From an uncultured Oscillibacter sp. (lineage in GTDB: Bacteria; Bacillota; Clostridia; Oscillospirales; Oscillospiraceae), in NCBI GenBank assembly GCA_945868085.1, contig CAMBKF010000012.1, positions 1 through 54,028 on the forward strand: 54,028 bases of DNA. Direction: 5' to 3'. The notes beneath the pieces were generated by a model. The model made no database searches. It was not told where the DNA came from and saw only the letters and a program-made list of their open reading frames with translations. The position numbers and the translations under genes were made by a program. Below are positions 15,864 through 24,709 of the stretch, one piece after another; position 1 is the first letter of the stretch, and every line of letters starts with the position of its first letter.

Positions 15864-16985
15864 TCAGCTTTTCACCCCGCCCACGGTCTCGGCAAACCCG
15901 GCGGCAAACAGCCGGGCGGCATAGATGGCCTCGTCCAGGGAGTTCCCCGCCGCCCCGATCTCCACCAGCATAGCCCCCGTACTCAGGGACTGGTTGTAGC
16001 CGTAATACCGCAGGATGATCGGCCGCATCAGCGTGGGGTGCTGCTCCAGCAGGTGTCCCTGCACCGCCGCCGCCAGGCGCAGATTGTCCATCCATGTGTC
16101 ATAGCTGCTGCCCATAACGATGCTCACCTGGGCGGCCCGGGGATCCTCCTGGCTCACCACCTTGTACTGCTGCCCATCCGCGTCGGATATGGCGTCCCGG
16201 TGGACGTCCAGCACAAAGGAAATGGACGGATACTGCTCCAGATACGCCGCGGCGCTGCTGTAGCTCTCGTCGTAGGCGCTGTTGTAGTCCGTGTCGTGGA
16301 TCTGCCGGTCGTGGAGCACGGATATGCCGTATTGCGACAGCACCGCCGCCATCTCGTCCCCGATGCGGATCATGTTCTTTTCCGTGTCCGCCGTGCGGTA
16401 GCTGCCGCTGGGGGTGTATTCCTCCCCGGCGGGCATGGTGTAGGCCTCGCTGCCGTGGGTGTGCAGGATCAGCACCTGGGGCGCATCGGCGCTGCCCAGC
16501 TCCGCCGGGAATGTCCCGTCCAGGGCGGCAGGGTCCAGGGTGTAATCGGAGCTGTTTTTGATGTATACGTTCCCGGCCACGGTATAGTTTTTCCCGGAGC
16601 TGGGGATCACCGTCTGGCTGGGCGCGCCGTTGTCGGCGAAGGTCAGCCCCGCCGCCGCGTCCCCGTCCACAGGCCCCGCCGGCTGCGGCTCGGGCTCCGG
16701 GTCTACCGGCTGCGGCGCAGGCTCCGTCTCCTCCTCCGGCAGGGCGCCGTAGGCCGCCCATAAAAGGGGCGACTGCCCCAGGCACAGCAGCGTGGACAGG
16801 TTCATTCCCTCCTTCCGGGCCGCACCGCCCAGCTCCAGCTGCACCAGCAGCCGCTGCAGATGAAAGGAATCCCGCATGGCACTGACAGCCGCGGCGGCGG
16901 AGGAACTCTCCACCGTAGCCGCCACCACCCAGATGGTACCTGCGGCCAGCAGAGCCGCCGTGCAGCGGCGCAGAAGTTTTTTCAC
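15864..16985 (-). CDS. spoIIP: stage II sporulation protein P
   Basis: A 373-residue amidase/endopeptidase that degrades peptidoglycan during engulfment of the forespore, in complex with SpoIID and SpoIIM. An N-terminal membrane anchor (LLRRCTAALLAAGTIWVVAA) is followed by a Pro/Glu-rich linker (about 90-125) and the amidase domain. Zinc ligands are visible in ILHTHGSEAY (His, Glu), FVLDVHRDA (His) and AMLVEIG (Glu). The start is a GTG with AGAGGAGGGCTTTGC upstream. It shows the host is a spore-former. A sigma-E-like promoter lies just upstream on the minus strand. The gene stands alone rather than beside gpr as in Bacillus. Confidence 0.93.
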   Translation of the reverse strand: MKKLLRRCTAALLAAGTIWVVAATVESSSAAAAVSAMRDSFHLQRLLVQLELGGAARKEGMNLSTLLCLGQSPLLWAAYGALPEEETEPAPQPVDPEPEPQPAGPVDGDAAAGLTFADNGAPSQTVIPSSGKNYTVAGNVYIKNSSDYTLDPAALDGTFPAELGSADAPQVLILHTHGSEAYTMPAGEEYTPSGSYRTADTEKNMIRIGDEMAAVLSQYGISVLHDRQIHDTDYNSAYDESYSSAAAYLEQYPSISFVLDVHRDAISDADGQQYKVVSQEDPRAAQVSIVMGSSYDTWMDNLRLAAAVQGHLLEQHPTLMRPIILRYYGYNQSLSTGAMLVEIGAAGNSLDEAIYAARLFAAGFAETVGGVKS

Positions 16986-17017
16986 GCAAAGCCCTCCTCT
17001 GTAAATACTGATAGACA

Positions 17018-17045
17018 AGCATATGCGCCCGGTCCTCATTTATGC
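17018..17045 (-). promoter_or_regulatory. candidate sigma-E promoter of spoIIP
   Basis: On the minus strand GCATAAA and CATATGCT are separated by 13 bases, resembling the sigma-E pattern (-35 with ATA, -10 CATACAnT). The -10 lies 32 bases upstream of the spoIIP start. Mother-cell sigma-E control of spoIIP is known in Bacillus; the match here is by eye. Confidence 0.4.
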
Positions 17046-17084
17046 CCCCAGCGAATTCCAGGGAAAATTGTAACCGAAAAAATG

Positions 17085-17113
17085 TTGACGGCCCGGCCCC
17101 GCGGCTTTATAAT
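17085..17113 (+). promoter_or_regulatory. promoter of the small tail-anchored protein gene
   Basis: TTGACG and a perfect TATAAT spaced by 17 bases, 34 bases before the start codon. One of the strongest promoters in the window. Confidence 0.82.
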
Positions 17114-17147
17114 GGCGATAGAAGCATACTATAGGAGGTGTACCTAT

Positions 17148-17438
17148 ATGGAACAAGTCATGGAAACCGTGCGTGAAACCGGCGGCCGCGTACTGGATGC
17201 GCTGTGCGAAACGGGCAAGGCCGTGGTGGGCTTTGTCACGGGGCTGGTGAAGTCTGTCAGCTGCTCGGCGGCAAAGTTCGTGAAGGACAGCACCTGCAAG
17301 GCAGCCGGCTGCACCTGGGACAAGACCAAGCAGGTGGCCAAGGAGTACCGCCAGGTGCTGCTGATCGTGGCGGCCGGTGTGTCGGCGGCACTTGCAGCCA
17401 CGGCGGCAGTGTTCTACTTCCTGGGCAGGAAGAAGTGA
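17148..17438 (+). CDS. small tail-anchored membrane protein, unknown function
   Basis: A 96-residue protein that I do not recognise. The first 65 residues are amphipathic and charged, with four cysteines (ALCET, VSCSA, STCKAAGCTW); residues about 69-91 form one hydrophobic helix (VLLIVAAGVSAALAATAAVFYFLG) ending in RKK, a tail-anchor topology with the bulk in the cytoplasm. The ATG is well placed behind ATAGGAGGTGTACCT, and the upstream promoter is near consensus, so it is probably real and well expressed. It is followed by the hairpin cluster rather than a gene. Confidence 0.7.
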   Translation: MEQVMETVRETGGRVLDALCETGKAVVGFVTGLVKSVSCSAAKFVKDSTCKAAGCTWDKTKQVAKEYRQVLLIVAAGVSAALAATAAVFYFLGRKK

Positions 17439-17478
17439 TCCGCCGGGCGGAAAGCCAAATCATACAATCATGCATAGT

Positions 17479-17668
17479 GGATAGGGACCGCCAACGCGGT
17501 CCCTATCCGTCTGTCGATAAAGCGGCATAATTACGATACCGGAAAGGAAGAGTGTGTGAGGGAAACCCAAGAAGGGTGTCCCTCACTATTAAAATCAGTA
17601 GTTTGTGAAGCTTTTTCAAAGCTTCACAAACTTAGGCAGCGGGACGAAAGTACTTTCGCCCCGCTGAT
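17479..17668. other. cluster of stable hairpins without a gene
   Basis: Four hairpins in about 190 bases, before a fifth that is a terminator. They are a perfect 13-base stem at 17479-17508 (GGATAGGGACCGC, loop CAAC), a bulged stem at 17556-17586 (GTGAGGGA/TCCCTCAC with inner ACCC/GGGT), a perfect 14-base stem with three-base loop at 17601-17631 (GTTTGTGAAGCTTT), and a stem with one mismatch at 17637-17666 (CAGCGGG/CCCGCTG). The first shares its GGGACCGC arm with the terminator. No open frame of note. It may be a structured RNA, a long 3' end of the upstream transcript or decayed repeats. Confidence 0.6.
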
Positions 17669-17699
17669 AGAGGGACCGCTTCGGCGGTCCCTCTTTTTT
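17669..17699 (+). terminator. terminator closing the hairpin cluster
   Basis: Perfect 11-base stem AGAGGGACCGC/GCGGTCCCTCT with a UUCG tetraloop and a T run. It ends any transcript from the small membrane protein promoter through the hairpin cluster. Confidence 0.88.
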
Positions 17700-17710
17700 C
17701 CCCGCAGGAA

Positions 17711-17739
17711 TTGATTTTCCTCTGCCGATGCAGTATAAT
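17711..17739 (+). promoter_or_regulatory. promoter of the yfmF-yfmH-lgt-folD-fhs operon
   Basis: TTGATT and TATAAT spaced by 17 bases, 32 bases before the yfmF start. Confidence 0.75.
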
Positions 17740-17771
17740 TGTTACTGATTATAGAGCAGGAGGAATCCCTG

Positions 17772-19040
17772 ATGAACGAATATCGCAAAGAACTCATGCC
17801 CAATGTCTATCTCACGGTCTTGCCCGCCCGGAAATTCAAAACCGGCTGTCTTTCCGCCCAATTCATCACGGCGCTGGACCGGGACCGGGCATCCTATAAT
17901 GCGCTTTTGCCGTCGGTCCTGAACCGCGGCACCATGCGCTATCCGGATATGGAGTCCCTGTCCGCCGCCATGGACACTCTCTATGGCACCACCGTCACCG
18001 CCACCGTCCGCAAAAATGGCGAGCGTCAGTGCGTGGGCTTTGTGGCCAGCTGTATCGACGATCGCTTCGCCCTGGGCGGTGAAAAACTGCTGGAGCCCAT
18101 GGCCGAGCTGGTGGGCGAGCTGTTTTTGGACCCCGTCACCCGGGGCGGCCGGTATCTGAAGGAATACGTAGACAGCGAAAAGGTCAACCTCATCGACAGC
18201 ATCCGCGCCATCCGCAACGACAAGCGGGACTGGGCCAATCTCCGCCTGCTGCAGGAGATGTGCGCCGGGGAGCCCTACGGCGTCAGCCGCCTGGGCGATG
18301 AGGAGTCGGCCCAGAAGATCACCACCCATACCCTCTACCGCCACGGCCAGCAGCTTTTGTCCGATGCCCGGCTGGAGCTGCTGTATTGCGGCAGCGCCGA
18401 GCCCCAGCGGGTGGAGGAGGCGGTGCTGCAGGCCTTTGCCGCCCTGCCCCGTGGGCAGATGGAGCAGCTGCCGCCCATGCAGCTCTTTCCCGCCCCAGAA
18501 ACGCCCCGCTTCGTCACTGAGGAGATGGACGTCACCCAGGGCAAGCTCTCCATGGGCTTTCGCTGCGGCAGCGACGATGTCCCCGCCATGATCCTGGCCA
18601 ACCTGATCTTCGGCGGCTCCAGCAATTCAAAGCTCTTTCTCAACGTCCGGGAAAAGCTGTCCCTGTGCTACTATGCCTCCAGCTCCTATGCCCGGTCGAA
18701 GAAGATCCTCACCGTGTCCTCCGGCATCGAGACCAAGGACTATGACCGCACGCTGGAGGAGATCCTGCACCAGCTCCGCCAAGTGCAGCAGGGCCAGTGG
18801 GAGCCGTGGGAGCTGGAGGGGGCCAAGAGCACGGCCCTGAACTCCCTGCGCTCCGTGGGGGACTCCCAGAGTGCCCTGGAAAACTTCTATATGAGCCGCG
18901 CCGCGGTGGACCAGCAGGAAACGCCGGCGGAGCTGATGCAGAGCCTTTCCGCCGTCACGCCGGAGCGCATCTGCGCGGCGGCCCGGAGCATCCGGCTCGA
19001 CACCGTATATTTCCTGCGCGGAAAGGAGGCAGCACAATGA
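17772..19040 (+). CDS. yfmF: M16 peptidase-like protein, YfmF type
   Basis: A 422-residue member of the M16 (pitrilysin) family that lacks the HxxEH zinc motif, as expected for the non-catalytic half of a heterodimer. The N-terminus ELMPNVYLTVLPARKFKTGCLSAQFI and the C-terminal NLIFGGSSNSKLFLNVREKLSLCYYASSS are typical of the YfmF half, in which the latter supplies the substrate-binding R/Y motif. YfmF and YfmH genes have been linked in Bacillus to 5-aminopentanol modification of elongation factor P; that role here is inferred by homology. The ATG follows CAGGAGGAATCCCTG. Its stop overlaps the start of yfmH (ATGA). Confidence 0.88.
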   Translation: MNEYRKELMPNVYLTVLPARKFKTGCLSAQFITALDRDRASYNALLPSVLNRGTMRYPDMESLSAAMDTLYGTTVTATVRKNGERQCVGFVASCIDDRFALGGEKLLEPMAELVGELFLDPVTRGGRYLKEYVDSEKVNLIDSIRAIRNDKRDWANLRLLQEMCAGEPYGVSRLGDEESAQKITTHTLYRHGQQLLSDARLELLYCGSAEPQRVEEAVLQAFAALPRGQMEQLPPMQLFPAPETPRFVTEEMDVTQGKLSMGFRCGSDDVPAMILANLIFGGSSNSKLFLNVREKLSLCYYASSSYARSKKILTVSSGIETKDYDRTLEEILHQLRQVQQGQWEPWELEGAKSTALNSLRSVGDSQSALENFYMSRAAVDQQETPAELMQSLSAVTPERICAAARSIRLDTVYFLRGKEAAQ

Positions 19041-20308
19041 AGGAAATGACCTATCACCGCATCGGGGAGACGGCGGTTTGGCAGACCCTGCCCAACGGCC
19101 TGCCCGTGTGCGTCATCCGCAAGCCGGGCTATACCCGTAAATACGCCTTTTTTGCCACCCGCTACGGCGGCATGGACCTGCGCTTTCAGCTGGGCGGCCA
19201 GTGGCTGGATACCCCCGCCGGCATCGCCCATTATCTGGAGCATAAGATGTTTGATACCGAGGACGGCAACGCCCTGCAGGAGCTGGCCAAAAACGGTGCC
19301 GAGCCCAATGCCTTCACCTCCAACGCCATCACCGGGTACTATTTTGACTCCACCGAGCATTTCGAGGAGAATCTGCGCATCCTCCTGTCCTTCGTGTCCA
19401 TCCCCTATTTCACCGATGAGAGCGTAGAAAAGGAACAGGGCATCATCGGCCAGGAGATCGGCATGATCGAGGATAACCCCGAGTGGCAGGTATATAAGCG
19501 CCTCATGCAGGCCCTGTACCACACCAGCCCCGCCCGCATCAGCGTGGCCGGCTCCGTGGAGAGCATCAGCCATATTACCGCCCAGACCCTTTACGACTGC
19601 CACAGGGCCTTCTATACCCCCGCCAACATGTGCCTGGTGGCCGTGGGCGACCTGGATCCGGCGTCCGTGTTCGCCCTGGCGGAGGAGGTGCTGCCCAAAG
19701 AAAGCGGCCCCGCCATCCCCCGGGACTACGGCCAGGAGACGGACCTCACCCCCCTGGAGGCGGAGGTCTCCTGTAAGATGGAGGTATCCATGCCCACTTT
19801 CCTTTTGGGCTTCAAGTGCCCGCCCATGTCCGGCGGTCAGGAGCAGATGCGCCGCACCCTCATCGGGGAGCTGGCCTGCGATGTGCTGCTGGGGGATTCC
19901 AGCCCCCTGTACGCCAGGCTCTACAGCCAGGGCCTTATCAACGGCACCTTCGGCTATAGCTTTGACACCCTCCCGGGCGTGGCCTACGCCTACATCGGCG
20001 GTGACAGCAAGGATCCCCACGCCGTGGCGGAGGAGGTGCTCCAGGAGGCCCGGCGCCTGGTAAAGGACGGCATCGACCCGGATTACTATGCCCGCATTGT
20101 CCGTGCCAACTACGGCTCCACCCTCAAGAGCCTCAATTCTTTTGAGTCCATTGCCATCTCCCTGGTGGAGGGGCAGTTTGACGGGTACGATCCCCTGCTG
20201 TTCCCGGAGATGTTCGATTCCATCACCCCCCAGGACCTGCTGGCCTTCATCCGGGAGAATCTGTGCCGGGAGCATATGGCCCTGTCCGTTGTATATCCGA
20301 AGGAGTGA
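19037..20308 (+). CDS. yfmH: M16 zinc peptidase, YfmH type
   Basis: A 423-residue catalytic M16 subunit. The inverted zinc motif HYLEH (H-x-x-E-H) lies near residue 70, followed by the distal glutamate in EQGIIGQEIGMIEDNP, and the substrate-binding loop is GDSSPLYARLYSQGLIN. It probably forms a heterodimer with YfmF. The start ATG overlaps the yfmF stop and has GAAAGGAGGCAGCACA in front; the frame is open well upstream, but that region is yfmF coding sequence in another frame. lgt follows after four bases. Confidence 0.9.
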   Translation: MKEMTYHRIGETAVWQTLPNGLPVCVIRKPGYTRKYAFFATRYGGMDLRFQLGGQWLDTPAGIAHYLEHKMFDTEDGNALQELAKNGAEPNAFTSNAITGYYFDSTEHFEENLRILLSFVSIPYFTDESVEKEQGIIGQEIGMIEDNPEWQVYKRLMQALYHTSPARISVAGSVESISHITAQTLYDCHRAFYTPANMCLVAVGDLDPASVFALAEEVLPKESGPAIPRDYGQETDLTPLEAEVSCKMEVSMPTFLLGFKCPPMSGGQEQMRRTLIGELACDVLLGDSSPLYARLYSQGLINGTFGYSFDTLPGVAYAYIGGDSKDPHAVAEEVLQEARRLVKDGIDPDYYARIVRANYGSTLKSLNSFESIAISLVEGQFDGYDPLLFPEMFDSITPQDLLAFIRENLCREHMALSVVYPKE

Positions 20309-20312
20309 TTTT

Positions 20313-21257
20313 ATGATCGATATGAATGATATGATTATGACCGACAGCCCCATCCGTTTCCCGGGGCTTTTCGGCGACTGGACCTTTACCGCCAGCTCCA
20401 AGGCCATTGACGTGGGCCACGGGGTCTATTGGTACGGGATCCTCATTGCCCTGGGCCTGCTGCTGGCCTTGCTGCTGTGTATGAAGGAGCGGGTAAAATA
20501 CGGCATCAGCGAGGATAATCTCTATGACGGCCTGATCTGGGGCATCCCCATGGGCATCGTGGGCGCCCGGGTCTACTATGTTCTGTTTTATCTGGACCGT
20601 TTCCGCACCGCCGACGGCAAGTTTGATCTTGGCAGCGCCATCGCCTTCTGGGACGGTGGCCTGGCCATTTACGGCACGGTCATCGCCGTGATCGTCCTGG
20701 CCGTCTGCCTCTCCCGGCGCAAGGGCAAGCGGGGCTTTAAGTTCTTCGCCATGACAGACCTGGTGGTCATGGGCCTGCTGGTGGGGCAGATCGTGGGCCG
20801 CTGGGGCAATTTCATGAATCGCGAAGCCTTCGGCTCCGAGACCACCTGCCTTTTCCGCATGCAGCTCACCACCAAGGCCGGCCAGCTCATCGAGGTACAC
20901 CCCACCTTCCTGTATGAGAGCGTGTGGAACCTGGTGGGCCTGCTCCTGCTGCTGTTCGTGGTGTCAAAGCACCGCAAGTTCGACGGAGAGAATACCTGGT
21001 TCTACTTCCTTTGGTACGGCATCGGCCGTTTTTGGGTGGAGGGTCTGCGCACAGACAGCCTGTATCTGTTCAACTGGCAGCTTTTCGGCCAGCCCATCCG
21101 GGTGTCCCAGGCCCTCAGCGCCGTCATGGTGCTGGTGAGCATTTTCATGCTGGTTTGGAATCTCAAGGTGCATCCCCACAAGCCGGAGGAGCTGTATGTG
21201 AATCAGGTGGCCGCCCGGGAGCAGGCGGAGCAGAACAAAAAAGCCCAGGAGGAATGA
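20313..21257 (+). CDS. lgt: phosphatidylglycerol--prolipoprotein diacylglyceryl transferase
   Basis: A 314-residue polytopic enzyme that transfers diacylglycerol from phosphatidylglycerol to the lipobox cysteine of prolipoproteins, first step of lipoprotein maturation. About seven membrane helices are visible. The Lgt signature [18 protein letters not shown] is at about residue 160-177, with the helix-1 motif [12 protein letters not shown] and the [12 protein letters not shown] and [15 protein letters not shown] motifs. The true start is the ATG seven bases after the AAGGAG that overlaps the yfmH end; the frame is open further upstream inside yfmH. folD starts one base after the stop. Confidence 0.95.
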   Translation: MIDMNDMIMTDSPIRFPGLFGDWTFTASSKAIDVGHGVYWYGILIALGLLLALLLCMKERVKYGISEDNLYDGLIWGIPMGIVGARVYYVLFYLDRFRTADGKFDLGSAIAFWDGGLAIYGTVIAVIVLAVCLSRRKGKRGFKFFAMTDLVVMGLLVGQIVGRWGNFMNREAFGSETTCLFRMQLTTKAGQLIEVHPTFLYESVWNLVGLLLLLFVVSKHRKFDGENTWFYFLWYGIGRFWVEGLRTDSLYLFNWQLFGQPIRVSQALSAVMVLVSIFMLVWNLKVHPHKPEELYVNQVAAREQAEQNKKAQEE

Positions 21258-21258
21258 T

Positions 21259-22104
21259 ATGAGCGCTGTGGTCATGGACGGCAAGGCCCTTGCCGCGGAG
21301 ATAAAGCAATCCCTCCGGGATCGGTGCGCCGCCCTGTCCCGGCCGCCCCGGCTGGCGGTGGTGCTGGTGGGGGACGATCCCGCCTCGGCGGTGTATGTGC
21401 GCAATAAGGAGCAGGACTGCGCCCAGTGCGGCATCTCCTGTGCCGACCACCGTCTCCCAGCGGGCACCTCCCAAGAAGAGCTTTTAGCCCTGATCGATAC
21501 GCTGAACCGGGACAGATCCATCGACGGCATCCTGGTGCAGATGCCCCTGCCCGCCCATCTGGACGCAGGCCAGGTACTCCGGGCCATAGACCCGGTCAAG
21601 GATGTGGACGCTTTCCATCCGGAGAATGTGGGCCGCCTGCATCTGGGGCAGCCCCGGTATCTCCCCTGCACCCCGGCGGGGATCCTGGTCCTTCTGAAAA
21701 AGTATGGCATCGACCCGGCGGGCAGGCACTGCGTGGTGGTGGGCCGCAGCAATATCGTAGGCAAGCCCATGGCCGCGCTGCTCCTGCAGGCGGACGCCAC
21801 CGTCACCGTCTGCCACAGCAAGACCCCCGACCTGCGCGCCCAGTGTCTGCAGGCGGATATTTTAGTCAGCGCCGCAGGCCGCCGGGGCCTTATTACGGCG
21901 GATATGGTAAAGCCCGGCACCGTGGTCATTGACGTGGCCATGAACCGGGGCCCGGACAGCAAGCTCTGCGGGGACGCGGATTATGCCGCCGTGGCGGAGA
22001 AGGCCTCCTTCATCACCCCCGTCCCCGGGGGCGTAGGCCCCATGACCCGGGCCATGCTTCTGGAAAACACCTACCAGGCGGCCCTGGGCCGTGAAGATCC
22101 ATGA
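21259..22104 (+). CDS. folD: bifunctional methylenetetrahydrofolate dehydrogenase/cyclohydrolase
   Basis: A 281-residue enzyme that interconverts 5,10-methylene-THF, methenyl-THF and 10-formyl-THF with NAD(P). The catalytic Lys is in [12 protein letters not shown] (YxxxK), followed by [34 protein letters not shown] and the nucleotide-binding [35 protein letters not shown] closes the family signature. It is one base from lgt and 14 bases from fhs, and with Fhs covers formate to methylene-THF. An AAGGAGGAATGAT ribosome site precedes the ATG. Confidence 0.97.
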   Translation: MSAVVMDGKALAAEIKQSLRDRCAALSRPPRLAVVLVGDDPASAVYVRNKEQDCAQCGISCADHRLPAGTSQEELLALIDTLNRDRSIDGILVQMPLPAHLDAGQVLRAIDPVKDVDAFHPENVGRLHLGQPRYLPCTPAGILVLLKKYGIDPAGRHCVVVGRSNIVGKPMAALLLQADATVTVCHSKTPDLRAQCLQADILVSAAGRRGLITADMVKPGTVVIDVAMNRGPDSKLCGDADYAAVAEKASFITPVPGGVGPMTRAMLLENTYQAALGREDP

Positions 22105-22118
22105 GAGGGGGACGAGCC

Positions 22119-23786
22119 ATGCGTTCCGATATTGAAATTGCACAGTCTACGCCCCTGCAGCCCATTGCCCATGTGGCAGAGAAGCTGGGCCTTGGCGAGG
22201 AAAATCTGGAGCCCTACGGCCGGTATATGGCCAAGCTCTGCCTGCCGCCGCAGCAGCCCGGGCATAAGCGGGGCAAGCTCATTTTAGTCACCGCCATCAA
22301 CCCCACCAAGGCCGGAGAGGGCAAGACCACCACCAGCATCGGCCTGGCGGACGCCCTGAACCGGTTGGGAAAGAAAGCGGTTCTGTCCCTGCGGGAGCCG
22401 TCCCTGGGCCCGGTGTTCGGCATGAAGGGCGGCGCCACCGGCGGCGGCTATGCCCAGGTCGCCCCTATGGAGGACATCAACCTCCACTTCACCGGGGATT
22501 TCCACGCCATCGGCGCGGCCAACAATCTCCTGGCCGCCATGGTGGATAACCATATTTACCAGGGAAACGAACTGGGCATAGACCGGGTGGTCTGGCGGCG
22601 CTGTGTGGATATGAACGACCGCCAGCTCCGCTCCCTGGAGACCGGCGTAGGCGGCGGCATAAACGGCGTACCCCGGCCGGAGCATTTTGACATCACCGTA
22701 GCCTCGGAGGTCATGGCGGTCTTCTGTCTGGCGGAGAATTTGAGCGACCTGAAGGCCCGGCTGGGCCGCATGATCGTGGGCTACACCCAGGCCGGAAAGC
22801 CCGTTACCGCCCATGACCTGAAGGCGGAGGGCGCCATGGCGGCGCTTTTAAAGCAGGCGGTGCTGCCCAACCTGGTGCAGACCCTGGAGGGAAATCCCGC
22901 CATCGTCCACGGCGGCCCCTTTGCCAACATCGCCCACGGCTGCAGCAGCGTGCTGGCCACCCGGGCGGCGCTGCGCCTGGGGGACTACTGCGTCACGGAG
23001 GCCGGCTTCGGCGCGGACCTGGGCGCGGAGAAATTTTTGGACATCAAGTGCCGTGCAGCGGGCCTCTGGCCGGACGCGGCGGTGGTAGTAGCCACTGTCC
23101 GGGCCCTGAAGCTCCACGGCGGCGCGGAAGGGGACCTGGGCACGGAGGATCTTGCCGCCCTGCAAAAAGGCCTGCCCAATCTGCTGCACCACATCCGATC
23201 TCTGCAGGAGACCTTCTCCCTGCCGGTGGTGGTGGCGCTGAATCAATTTGAAAGCGACACCCCAGCGGAGATCGAATGGGTGGAAAATGCCTGCCGGGCG
23301 TACGGCGTCCCCGTGGCCCTGTCCCGGGTGTGGGAGCAGGGCGGCGCCGGCGGCGTGGACATGGCACAGAAAATCATAGAATTGACCGAGGGCAATACAG
23401 CAAACGGTATAGTACCGTGCTATGCCTATGATAGTAATTCTCCCCTGCGCGAAAAGCTCCTGGCCATCACGCAGCGGGTCTATGGCGGCGGGGATGTCTC
23501 CCTCGCGCCCCAGGCGGAGCAGGACCTGGCGGAGCTGGAGCGACTGGGCTTCGGCTCCCTGCCGGTGTGCGTGGCCAAAACCCAGTACAGCCTTTCGGAC
23601 GATGCCAAAAAGCTGGGCGAGCCGAAGGATTTCACCCTCACGGTCCGCTCCCTGCGCGTCAGCGCCGGCGCCGGATTCGTGGTAGCCCTGGCCGGAAATA
23701 TCATGACCATGCCGGGCCTTCCCAAGCACCCGGCGGCGGAAAATATCGACATCACCGCTGACGGAAAGATCACCGGCCTGTTTTAA
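22119..23786 (+). CDS. fhs: formate--tetrahydrofolate ligase
   Basis: A 555-residue ATP-dependent ligase making 10-formyl-THF from formate and THF, usual length. The P-loop-like segment [20 protein letters not shown] is near residue 65, with [23 protein letters not shown] and the [19 protein letters not shown] family motifs following. It feeds purine and formyl-Met synthesis and, in acetogens, the methyl branch of the Wood-Ljungdahl pathway. The start is the ATG of MRSDIEIAQ after GAGGGGGACGAGCC; an upstream ATG overlaps the folD stop, adds six residues and has no better site. Last gene of a five-gene operon. Confidence 0.97.
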   Translation: MRSDIEIAQSTPLQPIAHVAEKLGLGEENLEPYGRYMAKLCLPPQQPGHKRGKLILVTAINPTKAGEGKTTTSIGLADALNRLGKKAVLSLREPSLGPVFGMKGGATGGGYAQVAPMEDINLHFTGDFHAIGAANNLLAAMVDNHIYQGNELGIDRVVWRRCVDMNDRQLRSLETGVGGGINGVPRPEHFDITVASEVMAVFCLAENLSDLKARLGRMIVGYTQAGKPVTAHDLKAEGAMAALLKQAVLPNLVQTLEGNPAIVHGGPFANIAHGCSSVLATRAALRLGDYCVTEAGFGADLGAEKFLDIKCRAAGLWPDAAVVVATVRALKLHGGAEGDLGTEDLAALQKGLPNLLHHIRSLQETFSLPVVVALNQFESDTPAEIEWVENACRAYGVPVALSRVWEQGGAGGVDMAQKIIELTEGNTANGIVPCYAYDSNSPLREKLLAITQRVYGGGDVSLAPQAEQDLAELERLGFGSLPVCVAKTQYSLSDDAKKLGEPKDFTLTVRSLRVSAGAGFVVALAGNIMTMPGLPKHPAAENIDITADGKITGLF

Positions 23787-23798
23787 CCGGAGAATATA

Positions 23799-23836
23799 AA
23801 AAGCTCACCCCAAGGGGTGAGCTTTCCTCGTTTTTA
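23799..23836. terminator. terminator after fhs, possibly two-way
   Basis: AAAGCTCACCCC/GGGGTGAGCTTT with a two-base loop, then CCTCGTTTTT. On the minus strand it sits directly after the stop of the small conserved gene and is followed by a TTTATATT run. Confidence 0.7.
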
Positions 23837-23845
23837 TCGGGTCGA

Positions 23846-24142
23846 TCACTTGCCGGCCAGGGCCCTCTCCAGCCAGATGGCACCTACGTCCATGGCGGCG
23901 TACAGGCTGTCCTTCTCGGTCTTTTTTACCACCCGATCCCGGCTCTTGAGGTCCGGCGCGGTGAGCTGGAGCTGCACGGAAACGCGGGAGGCCACATCCA
24001 TGTCCTTCTCCTTCTTGGTCTCCAGGATCTGCAGCATCACAATGTATTCGTCCGCCATGCTGCCGTAATAGATCAGGTTGTCCACCCGGCGCAGCGGATG
24101 ATTTCTATAAACAAGGCCCTCGCCCTTTTTTACATCAGCCAT
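23846..24142 (-). CDS. small conserved protein of unknown function
   Basis: A 98-residue soluble protein with no signal, membrane segment or motif I can name. It has a charged N-terminus (MADVKKGEGLVYRNHPLRRVDNLIYYG), a predicted helix around YIVMLQILETKKEKD and a beta-rich stretch with ASRVSVQLQLTAP. It has its own near-consensus promoter and a ribosome site AAGGAG 12 bases before ATG. Expressed cytoplasmic role unknown. Confidence 0.7.
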   Translation of the reverse strand: MADVKKGEGLVYRNHPLRRVDNLIYYGSMADEYIVMLQILETKKEKDMDVASRVSVQLQLTAPDLKSRDRVVKKTEKDSLYAAMDVGAIWLERALAGK

Positions 24143-24177
24143 AGTTCAGCAACTCCTTTTCCCATAACATATTCCCT

Positions 24178-24206
24178 ATCATAACACACGGAGAATCGTC
24201 TGTCAA
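24178..24206 (-). promoter_or_regulatory. promoter of the small conserved gene
   Basis: Perfect TTGACA with TATGAT 17 bases away on the minus strand, 36 bases upstream of the start. Confidence 0.8.
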
Positions 24207-24222
24207 ATATCCGGGTGGAAAG

Positions 24223-24248
24223 CCGGGCCGCGGGTTGCCGCGGCCCGG
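24223..24248 (-). terminator. hairpin after ireB
   Basis: A perfect 11-base stem CCGGGCCGCGG/CCGCGGCCCGG with loop GTTG, 10 bases beyond the ireB stop. Only a weak T tract (CTTTCC) follows on the minus strand, so it may be a poor terminator or mRNA-end stabiliser. Confidence 0.5.
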
Positions 24249-24258
24249 TTCATAGCGG

Positions 24259-24504
24259 TCACAGATCCAAATAACTCTTCACCAGAGCCTGCAGCATCTC
24301 GTCCCGGTCCAGCTTGCAGATCAGCGTCCGGGCGCCGTTATGATTGGTGATGTAGGTGGGGTCCTCGGAGAGGATATACCCAACGATCTGATTGATGGGG
24401 TCATACCCCTTTTCCTTCAGCGCATCGTAGACCGCGGAGAGGATGTAGTGGGTCTGCACCTCCCGGTCCTCCGACGTGTTGAATTTGCGGGTAAATTCAT
24501 CCAT
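24259..24504 (-). CDS. ireB: IreB-family regulatory phosphoprotein (UPF0297/DUF965)
   Basis: An 81-residue protein with the family core [45 protein letters not shown], almost identical to IreB/YrzL. In Enterococcus IreB is phosphorylated by the PASTA kinase IreK and tunes cephalosporin tolerance. The Thr-rich N-terminus ([11 protein letters not shown]) has candidate phosphorylation sites. I take the ATG preceded by GGAAAGGCGG; a GTG nine bases upstream is possible. It is usually next to alaS and ruvX but here is alone, with its own promoter. Confidence 0.9.
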   Translation of the reverse strand: MDEFTRKFNTSEDREVQTHYILSAVYDALKEKGYDPINQIVGYILSEDPTYITNHNGARTLICKLDRDEMLQALVKSYLDL

Positions 24505-24535
24505 AGAGAACACCGCCTTTCCGAATTATCCGTTG

Positions 24536-24563
24536 GATATAGTATATGCTTTTTTATGGTAAA
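24536..24563 (-). promoter_or_regulatory. promoter of ireB
   Basis: TTTACC and TATATC spaced by 16 bases on the minus strand, 32 bases before the ATG. Confidence 0.5.
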
Positions 24564-24629
24564 AGTAAAGGGGAATTATTCCTTGCGGCAGATTTCGGCC
24601 GCCAGCCCGTGGGGCGAAAAAAATAGGGC

Positions 24630-24658
24630 TTGTGCTTTCTTGTATTTTATATTATAAT
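24630..24658 (+). promoter_or_regulatory. promoter of the asp23-fakA operon
   Basis: TTGTGC and a perfect TATAAT spaced by 17 bases, 52 bases before the asp23-like start, in AT-rich DNA. Confidence 0.7.
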
Positions 24659-24709
24659 GAGGTGCTATCATAGACGTTTTATAAGCCTGTACAGAAAGGA
24701 AGTCTGTTT

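Noticed and set aside
18887-20407. A 506-codon open frame antisense to yfmH.
   Set aside because: Mirror of a high-GC gene, with no start context; yfmH has the full zinc motif.
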